Assembly (NCBI GenBank): GCA_029237695.1
Contig: CM055265.1
Location: forward strand, 79,478,447-79,542,446
Reading direction: 5' to 3'
Origin: Conchocele bisecta
Lineage: Eukaryota; Mollusca; Bivalvia; Lucinida; Thyasiridae
DNA: 64,000 nt
Part shown: positions 54,662 through 64,000 of the stretch, piece by piece
Layout: the number at the start of each line of letters is the position of its first letter
Position numbering within the stretch: position 1 is the stretch's first letter
Made by a program: the position numbers and the translations under genes
Notes under the pieces: generated by a model
Databases searched by the model: none
What the model saw: the letters and a program-made list of their open reading frames with translations, nothing else
What the model was told of the DNA's origin: nothing

Positions 54662-55690
54662 ACAGTCACTGTTCTCATGGATCCGTGCCCTTAAGCACAT
54701 AAATTCATATGGTGTGTTATATTCCGATTAATTCCTGAAAATGTATACATCAACATAAAGTTCAAACACTTGACTACATGTATGAGTGCACATTAGGAAT
54801 TCACCAAAAGTGTTGTTTATGCAAGTCTTAGAATCTCTAGAAATAACCCACCCAAGTCACCTAATTGATCTTGAAACTTCTCGTCAGGTTCATGCCCTAC
54901 AACTTTTTGCACATTTGAGTGACATTCCTTGAAATCTCATACAATAAAGAAGTGTTGCTGCCTAGATGCATCAAATATAAATATGGTAAAGTCAACATAT
55001 ACCATAGTCACCCACCCGGTAATCGACGGCACTCAGTTTTCGTTTCACAAGGAGTTAATAGTTTTAACTGTTTTGAAAAGACTGAAATTCGCATAAAACC
55101 TTCAGTATTTATGAAGTAAATTATTCTCTACATCATAGATGGAAAATAATGTTGTCAGTTATGTTCTAAATATGTGTTTTATCATCGAAGTGTGGACTGC
55201 TTAAATGCACGAAAACCGAGTAGACCAGTATATATCACATGTTATGCACAATTTGCGAACAGACCCTCTTCAGATTAAGGAAGTAGTCACTGTTCTCATG
55301 GATCCGTGCCCCTAAGCACATAAATTCATATTGTGTGCTACATTCTGATTAATTCCTGAAAATGTATACATCAACATAAAGTTCAAACACTTGACTATGA
55401 GTGCACATAAGGAATTCGCCAAAATTGTTGTTTATGCAGGTCTTAGAGTCCCTAGCATTAATCCATCCAAGTCACCTAATTGATCTTGAAACTTCTCATC
55501 AGGTTTGTGCCCTACAACTGTTTGCACATTTGAGTGACATTCCTTGATCACTCATACAATAACGAAGTGTTGCTACCTAGATGCATCAAATTTAAATATG
55601 GTAAAGTCCAGATTCACCTATAAATCAACATATATCACATTTTATACATAATTTGCGAACAGACCTCTTCGGATTAAGGAAGTGTGTAAA
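54662..55690 (+). repeat. Imperfect ~620-bp duplication
   Basis: AGTCACTGTTCTCATGGATC starts copies at 54663 and 55285; ACATCAACATAAAGTTCAAA, CCAAGTCACCTAATTGATCT and TTTGCGAACAGACC recur in the same order. The second copy lacks ~220 bases. Confidence 0.8.
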
Positions 55691-55979
55691 AAGTCACAAA
55701 ATAGGTGGTAAATCACAATTGTATGTACAATGGTGTCAGCTAATTTTGCGCACCTAAGGCTTTCCAAACAAATTTATATGTCATTACCATCTCCATATAC
55801 AGTCAAACTGTCCTGAATATTCAATGCAGTTCAAAGACGTCTGTGCAGGTAAAATTTCATAATGTTCTGAGTTCTGACGTCAGTAAGTGACGTAAATTGT
55901 GTGATGTATGACATCACATGCGTGTTTGCAACGTCACATTTGTTTCTGCTAATGCTGCGCATCTGGTAGTGTAAACAAA

Positions 55980-56309
55980 ATGGCGAGCAGTATACTGGAT
56001 CAGCATAGCAAAATTAGTATTACACTTGAAGCAGAACTATCCAATGACATCCTGACAGGTCAGTTTCTTCGTTTAACAGTTAATTTAGTAAATAAGACAG
56101 CTATTCCATTAGCAGGGTCTGAAGATTTTACACTTTTTGACTATAATTGGAATAACTTTTCACCAAACTATCGGAATGTGATCAAATTGTGCCACAGTGT
56201 AGCAATTAATCAGCTTGTTTATTCCAAAATCCACATATTTTATGATGTACGCAAGGCTAAATTTTACGTGAATTGCGCATTAGCCGAAATGACAGTAACT
56301 GTAACATAG
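55980..56309 (+). CDS. Unrecognised 109-residue ORF
   Basis: ATG in a good context (AAAATGGCG) opens MASSILDQHSKISITLEAEL then DILTGQFLRLTVNLVN and ends AEMTVTVT-stop. No signal peptide or membrane segment; amino-acid use looks protein-like. I do not recognise the family. A CAG|GTCAGT donor after codon 26 means it could also be a first exon. It sits in a duplicated patchwork whose 3' flank recurs at 57387-57540, so it may belong to an unknown mobile element. Confidence 0.3.
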   Translation: MASSILDQHSKISITLEAELSNDILTGQFLRLTVNLVNKTAIPLAGSEDFTLFDYNWNNFSPNYRNVIKLCHSVAINQLVYSKIHIFYDVRKAKFYVNCALAEMTVTVT

Positions 56310-57540
56310 AAAATCGTTGGAAACAACTTAAAATACCTTTTTAAAATAATTTTCAATTAACACTATTCTTAGAATGTGATTATTCACTTGTTTTCTAGGG
56401 GCATGAATCAATGAGAAGGCACGAATCCATGAGAATTGGGACTACAGGGCCTGAAAATAGCAGCTTTTACCAGTAGGTCCGGGACCTAACAAGGAAAAAA
56501 GTGAAAGGTCTAAGGAATTTTTTGGAAGGTCCGAGGGGATAATCGCTAGAAAAACGGTAGAAATATGTGTCTTTTATGGGAAATGACTCGTCACAATATG
56601 TGTAAATACTCAAGAGTCACCATAAATTATCTTATAAGACGATAATCAGAATGGATTTAGCATTGACACTGAATGATGATGGCAATTTCAACTTTATCAC
56701 AGGTCCGGCGGACTTGTTGCTTGTAAAATACAAAGGTCCGACTTTAAAATGTGCAGGTCCAGGACCTCGGACCAGTGCTATTTTCAGGCCCTGGACTATG
56801 TAGAAAAATCACAAAATAGGTGGTAAATCACAATTGTATGTATGATGGTGGGTCTAGTTTTCGGGGTATTAACAAGTTCATCAACTAGCGGTTTTTATAT
56901 AACATATGAGCTGAATTGTCAGTTCAATAGAATGTTAAACATTTATTTCAATGTTTCTTGCCTTCAAAATAAGATTGTTGTTAAGATTAAAATTCGCATC
57001 AGCCATCTTGAATATTGACTTATGGTTGGAGTTTTCGGGGTAGGCCTATGTTCCGAAAGTATCAATAAATTTGCTAATTCGTCCCGAGTTTTCATTGGCT
57101 ATAAGATCATCTCGCAGATGAATGAAGCACAGTGAAGGAAATCTTTAAACTTTTCTATTGATTATGATTTTAACAATATTAAAGAGCATATTAATGGCGG
57201 ACGCAGAAAATCACGGTAGGTTCGTGAACAAAATATTACCTAAATTACCAGTATTTGGTGACATTTTTTAAGAACTTACTATAGGTAATGTCATGCTTAT
57301 TTTAATTACCTGACATAAAGCAAATCGCGGCTGCACACATGTCTGTCTACACATTACAAAATATGTGAATACCCCGAAAACTGGCGTCATGACCATAACT
57401 GTAACTTAGAAAACCGTGGAAACAACTTAAAATACATTTTTAAAATAATTTTCAATTAACACTATTCTTAGAATATGCTTATTCACTTGTGTTCTAGGGG
57501 CCTGAATCAATGATAAGGCAAGAATCCATGAGAATTGGGG
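56290..57540 (+). repeat. Duplicated block pair
   Basis: 56290-56440 recurs at 57387-57538 (AACTTAAAATACCTTTTTAA; TTTTCAATTAACACTATTCT; GAATCCATGAGAATTGGG). A shorter pair, CACAAAATAGGTGGTAAATC, links 55690 and 56807. The 57000-57250 stretch includes ATGGCGGACGCAGAAAATCA followed by a donor-like GTAGGT. Confidence 0.75.
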
Positions 57541-58199
57541 CTAAGCCTAATGACTGGGGCCATTTTGGCCAGGGGGCGTTTTCACTTTTGCCAGTTCAAG
57601 CCCTTGCTGCAGCCACGTTTAGAACTTCGGTACAAGGGAGTGTACAGAAATCGAAATTACTAATAGACAAACAATATAACAAATAGCTGACAGAAATACA
57701 GGAAAAGTGTTTGAAATTGACCTTATTTGACCCGTTCTGGTGTAAACAATAATATAAAAATCGACTTCAGATAATACTATAGTTTTACCTGTATTTCCTC
57801 TGCCCGTTCAGAATATGGAGGTTGCGATTAGATCAGTCTAGTGATTTCAAGAATATAATTATTATACTGCAATTGTTAAAATAATCGTCATAAGAAGTCC
57901 TCATGATAAATGAAATGGACAACGGTCGCAGATCTGAACTATAACTAAACCATATAGTAGTTTATAGTTTCGTGTGAAGTTATTACAATTGTATTATCTA
58001 TTTCCACGGTATTTTGGTTGTATTCAGGGTATATATCACGGTTACTACAGGGGCGAAGACATTCTTCTTCTTATTCCCATGTGAAGGTCAGGATGCTTGT
58101 CAGAATGTAAATTTTACCTCGGGAGAGTGAACGAGACAGTCGCCCTCTTGGGTGTATGTACAATTAAAAGCTTGATTTTTTTTTTTTTTACTCTTATAT
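57541..58199. other. Unassigned sequence
   Basis: No gene. A T13 run at 58170-58185 is a poly(A) tract on the minus strand. Confidence 0.4.
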
Positions 58200-59594
58200 T
58201 TAAGGGTGGGAATTGGCTCGAAGGCCTTCAATACCCAGACATATAAGTACAAAAAGGCCGAATTGTGAAGTGTTCTGTGTGATATGTTGGTGCAATGCGG
58301 ACATATGTGTATACTTGTGTGCCGAAATGGGACACTGCTTAGGTACAAAACGGTCCTGTAATTCCGCGCAGTGTCCCGGTGCACGGGAGGCGGGAAGAAG
58401 AGAGGTGGTAACTGGGTAGAACCTGGCACCAGTGATGCAGAGGAAAACGGGTCCCAGGTAGAACCAATCCACCTCTGGCGGCACTTGACGCACAAGTTGG
58501 TGCCATATAATCGGTAAAGACACGTGACACTCGCTCACCGAGTTGCAACATCCCGGCAGCACCTCAGCAAGCCGGGCCAGAAGCAGGAAAAGGTGAGAAC
58601 AGCATTCAGTTGAGAACGAGTATAACACAGCCATAATATATTCAGTGGGTTCGAATATGATAAAAGCCTATTAGAAGTCGCCTGTTGCGGTGGTAATACG
58701 CGGGACCAGTGGCACTTGGCGGTCCGTGTTACCAGGGTCCGTCAAATGTCACCGTAACACCGCTACCACACCACAGCCTAATATAATAAGACTATTCATG
58801 GTGGCGATTACTGATGACGATTACTAATGGCGCATACTTGTGGCAAACTCGAATCTGTTTGAACCACTTTATAACAACACTTTCTCTAACACCACTAAAG
58901 TAACTGCGGATGGAAAGAAATCGGCTCCCAAGTGGCAAACTCGGTTGGTTTGAACCATTGCTCCTCACCATTCTTTCCTAACGGTTCTACATAACTTTTT
59001 CCATGTAAACCTGAAGCAATGCTTCAACGCAGAAGAACAATAATAAGAATAAGAATATGATCTTTTCTCACCATCTCGGCAGAGAACAACAGGCGACTGA
59101 CTTCATAAATATAGCTCGTGCTCAACAGAATACCACCACACCGAGCCCACCCAGCCCCGACTTACCTTAGCACATATCCAGGCTGCCACAATCCAGCGAA
59201 TGAGAATAACACAATAGAAATACCAGTTAATTTGCAATACTAAGTTAAGATTGCCGCCGCCGGTAACCTTGAGATAATTACCGGCCGATAAAAACACGAC
59301 CTGCTCCGTCCAAGGTAGCCGTATGTAAAAGTTTGTTATGACACATCTATTTACATTTCAGTGTAGATTACTCGCTGGAACTGATGTTTACCAGGCAGTG
59401 ATTCATGGCATTTATATTAGCCGTGCTCGTTATAATATGTTGCATTGAAAATCTTTATGCGGTGTCACTAATTAATGATTTTAATATGGAACATCAAATA
59501 ACGACTTCAAGTGTAATTGAAGCATAATACCTGATTGATTAGATAGCAAGATTACATTTATAATGATTACAAACAACGATTGGTCTCTTGAAGG
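58200..59594. other. Mixed stretch with two open minus frames, no gene called
   Basis: Minus frames 58634-58200 (144 codons, with ATG) and 58495-58100 overlap, so openness is not evidence of coding. An exon-like piece with donor AAG|GTAAGT ends at 59165 on the minus strand. Inverted CCTGTTGCGGTGGTAATACG / ACCGCTACCACAC lies at 58680-58770. Confidence 0.3.
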
Positions 59595-60185
59595 TGTCGA
59601 CCGTATACTAGCCGCGTGTGGCCCACCAGGACGTGTAGCCATCTTGTACATACTCACTTGTTGAGGTCATACCTCTATGGAAATTTGCAATTACAGTCTG
59701 ATCAGGGTCTGCACTGTTTCCCATCTTGTACAGTATCACTGTATACCGTATACAAGCCGCGTGTCGCCCGCCATGACGTGTAGCCATCTTATAATAATCA
59801 CTTGTTGAAGCGATACCTTCTGGGGGGAATTTACAATCACAATCTAATCAGGCTCTACCTGGTTTCCCATTTTGTGCATAGCCAATTGTTGAGGCTATAC
59901 CTGTAGGGGAAATATGCATTCACAATCTGATCAGGATCTACACTGTTTTCCATATTCTACATAATCACTTGTTGAGGCTATACATATAGGGGAAATTTGC
60001 ATTCAGTCCGATCAGGGTCTACACTGTTTCCCATTGTGTACATAATTACTTGTTGAGGCTATAGATATAGGGGAATTTTGCATTCACAGTCTGATCAGGT
60101 TCTACAATCTTCCCCACAATGGTTAAGACTATATGTCCAGCAGATACTTTTATTCTATCTGACCAGGGTCTACACTGTTCCCAAC
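59595..60185 (+). repeat. ~85-bp minisatellite, six degenerate units
   Basis: Units contain CTTGTTGAGGCTATACCT, GGGGAAATTTGCATTCACA and TCTGATCAGGGTCTACACTG. A larger block starting CCGTATACTAGCCGCGTGTG is itself doubled (59606, 59747). Confidence 0.8.
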
Positions 60186-60280
60186 TTGTAATATATATTT
60201 GTTTTATAGCCATACTGTAAGATAATACATAAAATTTAATGGTTGTAATATATCCAGCACATAACTTAACTCGCAAGCTC

Positions 60281-60546
60281 GCGGTGGTATCAGGCTATTT
60301 TCATATGCAAATGAGGCATGGTATATTTTTTTATTATTTATACTAATTAAATGCGTTACCTGAAAACAATTATATTTTGGACAGATTATAAAGTATAATC
60401 ATTGTACAATGAAATATAAATACAGAGAATAAATAGTAATGTCCGTCAACATTTTAAGGAAACACGGTTATCGCCCCTGATATCATAAATAATTAAAAAA
60501 AAATACCATCCCTCATTTGCATATGAAAATAGCCTGATACCACCGC
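60281..60546. mobile_element. 266-bp MITE with 36-bp TIRs
   Basis: GCGGTGGTATCAGGCTATTT and TCATATGCAAATGAGG form the left end, perfectly inverted at the right (60511-60546). The interior is AT-rich. Each end carries an ATGCAAAT octamer. No clear target duplication. Confidence 0.85.
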
Positions 60547-60844
60547 AATCACAATCACAATCAGTAAAATAAATATTACTACATGATTATGTATGTATAG
60601 CGGGCACTCATATATTTTTTTAGAACTGGTGGAATAGTTTCACAATTATATACTTAATTAATTCCAATAACAAATATTCTGTGCCTACTGAGTGGGCATG
60701 TACCTTTAAATGTCCTTTACTGAATTTGTTTTCTCTAAAACCATTGATGTCAGGGGTACAATTTCAGAGGTGCAGCAAATGTTATTAACCATCGATTCGC
60801 TTGATCTAGTAGTAGTATATAACATACTACATGGGACACATACC

Positions 60845-61151
60845 AACACAAACAAGGGAATCGTTATTACTAAGCTAATCCCCTTGCTGGCAGCTTTGAT
60901 AATATGAAAAATAGCAGTTTTGACTTACAAACAAGGTGAACACAAGTCCTCAGTGACCTTCACCATGGGCGGTAGGACATTGGTCGTATGCAAAGCAAAG
61001 CACCATCCCTAGATACACGTTGTGGCCAAATATCAACATCGGTGAAGCGGCTCATACGTTATTGAAAAATGAAATGTGTCACTAACGCACGTACGTATGT
61101 ACATACATGGACTAACGCTATAGCTCGTGTTGCCTATCGGCGAGGGGACAA
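60845..61151 (+). repeat. Family K repeat, copy 3
   Basis: AACAAGGGAATCGTTATTAC and CATCCCTAGATACACGTTGT to CTATCGGCGAGGGGACAATA; parallels 3963-4193 and 32085-32410. Confidence 0.65.
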
Positions 61152-62687
61152 TAAACATATGATATCAGCGAATTTTAGGGCCTACAGTAATCGATAATCA
61201 CTGGAGTACAAATCTTATCGCTGCTAGCTAACAGTGTACATCCCAATCCGACTGTGTGAATTCACGCGGGCTGCTGACTGAGAAAATTGACCTTCAGACG
61301 TTTTTGACCAGCCAGTGTACGTCCTGATGATCAAGTGACCATCAGCAACATTGTAAAATAACATTATTCACTGGCATAAACCATAGGCAATATGCGGAAT
61401 AGTGTCATAATCTCGTTTCTTCAGCGGTGGCCCACTTAAAGTTCAGGATATACAACTAGTATGATCTACACTGTTCAGTGTTGCTTTAGGGAAACTTTCC
61501 TGAAACCTCTGACGAAAATGTCATCTTTATACCAGGATGCCTATATACATGTATATGTTATCTGATTAGGAGATACATTGTTGCATATTTTGAGGAGGGA
61601 TTTAACAATAGGCAACACTAATATTCGCAATAGGCCTATTGTAAGCTATGCTAAAGTAATTCACCAACTCAGTTCACACTCTCTACAGTTTTTCTTATTT
61701 TATGTTATCAACACATCCATTGTTATACAACGTATAGATGTACAGTGTATGGTGTCACTATTAGTATTTATTTTTGTCATGATAATTATTTTCTTCACTC
61801 ATTGGTTATCGCCTTGGCAATCTATATTTATTTCATTTGTATGCACATTGTATGGACCGTCATAATACAACTGTCCTGTCTCATGTGTTAAGATTCTCTT
61901 CTCTATGTGGATGCACGTGTATGTATTCTTATTCACATCTGCCGGAATGTTTGTTGGTTCGTCTTTGGAATCTGTGTTCTGTCAAACAGCCGGTACATGT
62001 TTCTTGGTGTATCTGTTTATGGGTTCTTGTGTTGATCGCTTGGTGGTCATGTACCCGACATTATGATTTGGCGTTTTTACTTCAAATGTTGATATCGTTA
62101 GTTGTGATAGTGTTAATGACTTGTTTAATATTTTAGGAAATTACGAATGTTCTTCAGCAGACAAATGTTCCTGTGTTTTGTTTGTGTTTTCAGCTGATAC
62201 GTTTGCAGTTGATTTGTCAAATCGTCAATAAATATAATTATGTACATAGTGATGTCTTTTTATTTCTTTCATTTTCTCATCAATTATATATATTTTTTTA
62301 TTATTTTACTTTTTTGATGAATCCATATATATCTGCAATTGTAGTAATAGTTCGATCTTGGTGCGGGCAGTCGTGAACATTACACCAAAATACCAATGTC
62401 AGTAAATACCACATATTTCGCGATAACTATAGTGTATGGCTTGCAAATCATCTTTAGTTTTATGATTTTTGTGTTGTTTTTTTTCTATTATTTGTTAGAA
62501 TTTCGACGGGGTCACCTACATTCGGCCGAAGTAGATGACGTCACGGTGAAGCTTCGTGTTCTTCGTCGTGGCTATGTCGAGTTTCTCGCTCCAGTACTGG
62601 CAGATATCTGCAATAATAATAATAATTATAGTAATAATAATAACAAGCAGTACTTAGATTGCCATCCGTCCGCCTGTACGGCTGGAA
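61152..62687. other. T-rich stretch, no gene recognised
   Basis: 61560-62500 is strongly T-rich on the plus strand and several frames are open for 60-100 codons without any known motif. (AAT)n at 62612-62652. Confidence 0.4.
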
Positions 62688-62775
62688 TGGCGAACAGTGC
62701 ATATCCTGATCAGACTGTGCGGATTCATAGACTTATCTGGATATACACTGGTCACAAAACCCATAAGACCCATTA
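62688..62775. mobile_element. Half family H MITE
   Basis: GGCGAACAGTGCATATCCTG to GGTCACAAAACCCATAAGAC; the left half is missing. Confidence 0.6.
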
Positions 62776-63368
62776 TATAATCCGCGAGTGATAGCGAGAG
62801 AATATTCGGCCGTATACGGACAAGACTTGTTATTATTTAAAAAGTTAATTACTAGTATCCCACTATATCCGTACTTTGGCTCGTTCTCCAAATAAAACTC
62901 AGGAATATGGGTAATTTGAAATAATAATCATGTTAAAAGTTAAACAGTTTTACGACTTACAATGAAAACATTCAAAACGCTAAGGCCAAACATTATATGG
63001 GAGATGATGCATAACCCGGGGGTCAAATCAAAAATTGAAATTCATTGCAATGTGTGCATCTACACACCATAAGGAAGTCACATCCCAAATACCAAATCTC
63101 CAGCTATTACGGTTTGCAAAGGTTTACTTTTTACAAGAAAGATAACATACGTGACGCATAGTTATGCGTGACGACAAGAATGTACCCATTTTTCTCAAAA
63201 TAGTGGGTACAATAATATTAATAATAATAATAATGAAATAGACCCTTCCCATCCTGACACCTAGGGAGGTCCCCGGGTATCCGGCTCATTTTGTTCCACT
63301 GACATTCGTGTATTTTAATGCATATTTGTCCAACTTGCCATCACAAACGGACGTTACCATGAGAAATG
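62776..63368. other. Unassigned sequence
   Basis: (TAA)n at 63208-63233 and nothing else recognised. 63240-63300 has TGACACCTAGGGAGGTCCCC, a trace of the pogo-like ends at 12109. Confidence 0.4.
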
Positions 63369-63612
63369 AATGTGGCCGTGACTGGAGAAATATGGCTTAT
63401 GGGATTTGTGGCTATTTAAACGTCTTTCTTATCCAATCTTCTAGTACACTCCGGAAGCCTGATAAAGATCAAAGCTATGACACATTACCTGTGATTTAAT
63501 GAGTGACTGGCGAACAGTGCAGATCAGGATCAGACTGCGGATGCACAAGCTGATCTGGATCTACACCGGTCGCATAGCCCATAGGTCCCAGTTCTCCTGT
63601 GACAGCCACAAA
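63369..63612. mobile_element. Family H MITE, copy 6
   Basis: ATGTGGCCGTGACTGGAGAA to CTCCTGTGACAGCCACA, inner GATCAGGATCAGACTGCGGA / CAAGCTGATCTGGATC. Confidence 0.75.
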
Positions 63613-63689
63613 TGGCAGTGAATTCCATCGATATTAAACACAGTTAGGTTTTCTCAATGTCAGGTTTACAGGGATTTTACTGTAATAAT

Positions 63690-64000
63690 CAGTGACCCAC
63701 CACAACAAGATGGTCTCCTTGAGTCGGTGACTAGTATAGCTGCTGATCAGATAGCACACTCTCGCAGCCTGATGTTCTACCTAACAGATTAATAGTAATT
63801 TGAGTCCGTGACTGGAGAAAAGAGGCGTATGTGATTTTTGACTAGTGTAGCCCCTGATCAAATAGCACACTCATGTAGCCTGATACCGATCTATATTCAT
63901 AGTTAGTAACATGACGAGTGTTTCATTGACGGAATTGTGAACATTGCAGATCCCGATCAGACTGTGCGGAAACACAGGCTGACCTGGATATAATTTGGTC
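63690..64000. mobile_element. Family H MITE remnants, last one cut by the window end
   Basis: A fragment (63720-63780) is followed by a copy beginning GTCCGTGACTGGAGAAAAGA at 63804 and running off the end within CAGGCTGACCTGGATATAAT. Confidence 0.65.

Noticed and set aside
58100..58634. Minus-strand frames of 131 and 144 codons as genes
   Set aside because: Two different frames are open over the same DNA and neither has recognisable motifs; kept only as a possible retroposed sequence.
61578..62376. Three long plus-strand frames with hydrophobic products
   Set aside because: The T-rich strand yields Phe/Leu/Val-rich frames by composition. No motif is shared with known membrane proteins and the frames overlap each other.

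Overview
This is a stretch of animal nuclear DNA: AT-rich, intron-rich and packed with short repeats. I think it comes from a bivalve mollusc. The gene families are metazoan, exons are short with GT-AG introns, and the repeat landscape (GATCAGACTGTGCGGATGC-type inverted repeats, (GGAC)n-bearing elements, tRNA-derived SINEs, many hairpin MITEs) is the kind seen in bivalve genomes. The species call is inference; the animal call is firm.

Three protein-coding genes can be read through their splice sites. (1) At 2-2640 (+) are the last four exons of an SLC22-type organic cation/anion transporter. (2) Between 20736 and 4246 (-) are six exons for the first ~180 residues of PIG-U, a subunit of the GPI transamidase in the ER membrane; the second half is not in the window. 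(3) Between 48011 and 36266 (-) is an apparently complete ankyrin-repeat and SOCS-box (ASB) gene: seven coding exons, 479 residues, 8-9 ankyrin repeats and a C-terminal SOCS box, a likely substrate receptor of a Cullin-RING ubiquitin ligase. Exon phases agree at every junction in all three. The genes have no obvious functional link. A good tRNA-Thr(TGT) lies at 22980, and a duplicated tRNA-Thr(AGT)-like pair sits in PIG-U intron 1.

Most of the rest is repeats. 0-8 kb: transporter 3' end, PIG-U exons 5-6 and several MITE families. 8.4-11.7 kb: a three-level higher-order tandem repeat inside PIG-U intron 3. 12-20.7 kb: PIG-U exons 1-3, hairpin MITEs and a 3.0-kb element with 18-bp terminal inverted repeats inserted beside the tRNA-Thr copies. 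23.4-24.8 kb: a cluster of TTAA-flanked palindromic (piggyBac-like) MITEs. 25.4-27.2 kb: a decayed Ty3/Gypsy retrotransposon carrying a hairpin MITE with an 8-bp target duplication. 28-36 kb: SINEs nested in MITEs. 36-48 kb: the ASB gene with repeat-filled introns, including a 64-bp-unit foldback array. 48.3-51.8 kb: a triple-nested repeat (tandem array, then a TA-flanked MITE, then a second array). 52-64 kb: no gene I recognise; a 325-bp tandem duplication, a duplicated patchwork holding one 109-codon ORF, a minisatellite and more MITEs.

I found no CRISPR array, defence island, viral genome or clearly new multi-gene system. The most informative features are dated nested insertions, a partial exon duplication in the ASB gene, a MITE placed to supply a poly(A) signal, and the unexplained loss or displacement of the 3' half of PIG-U beside an opposite-strand transporter gene.
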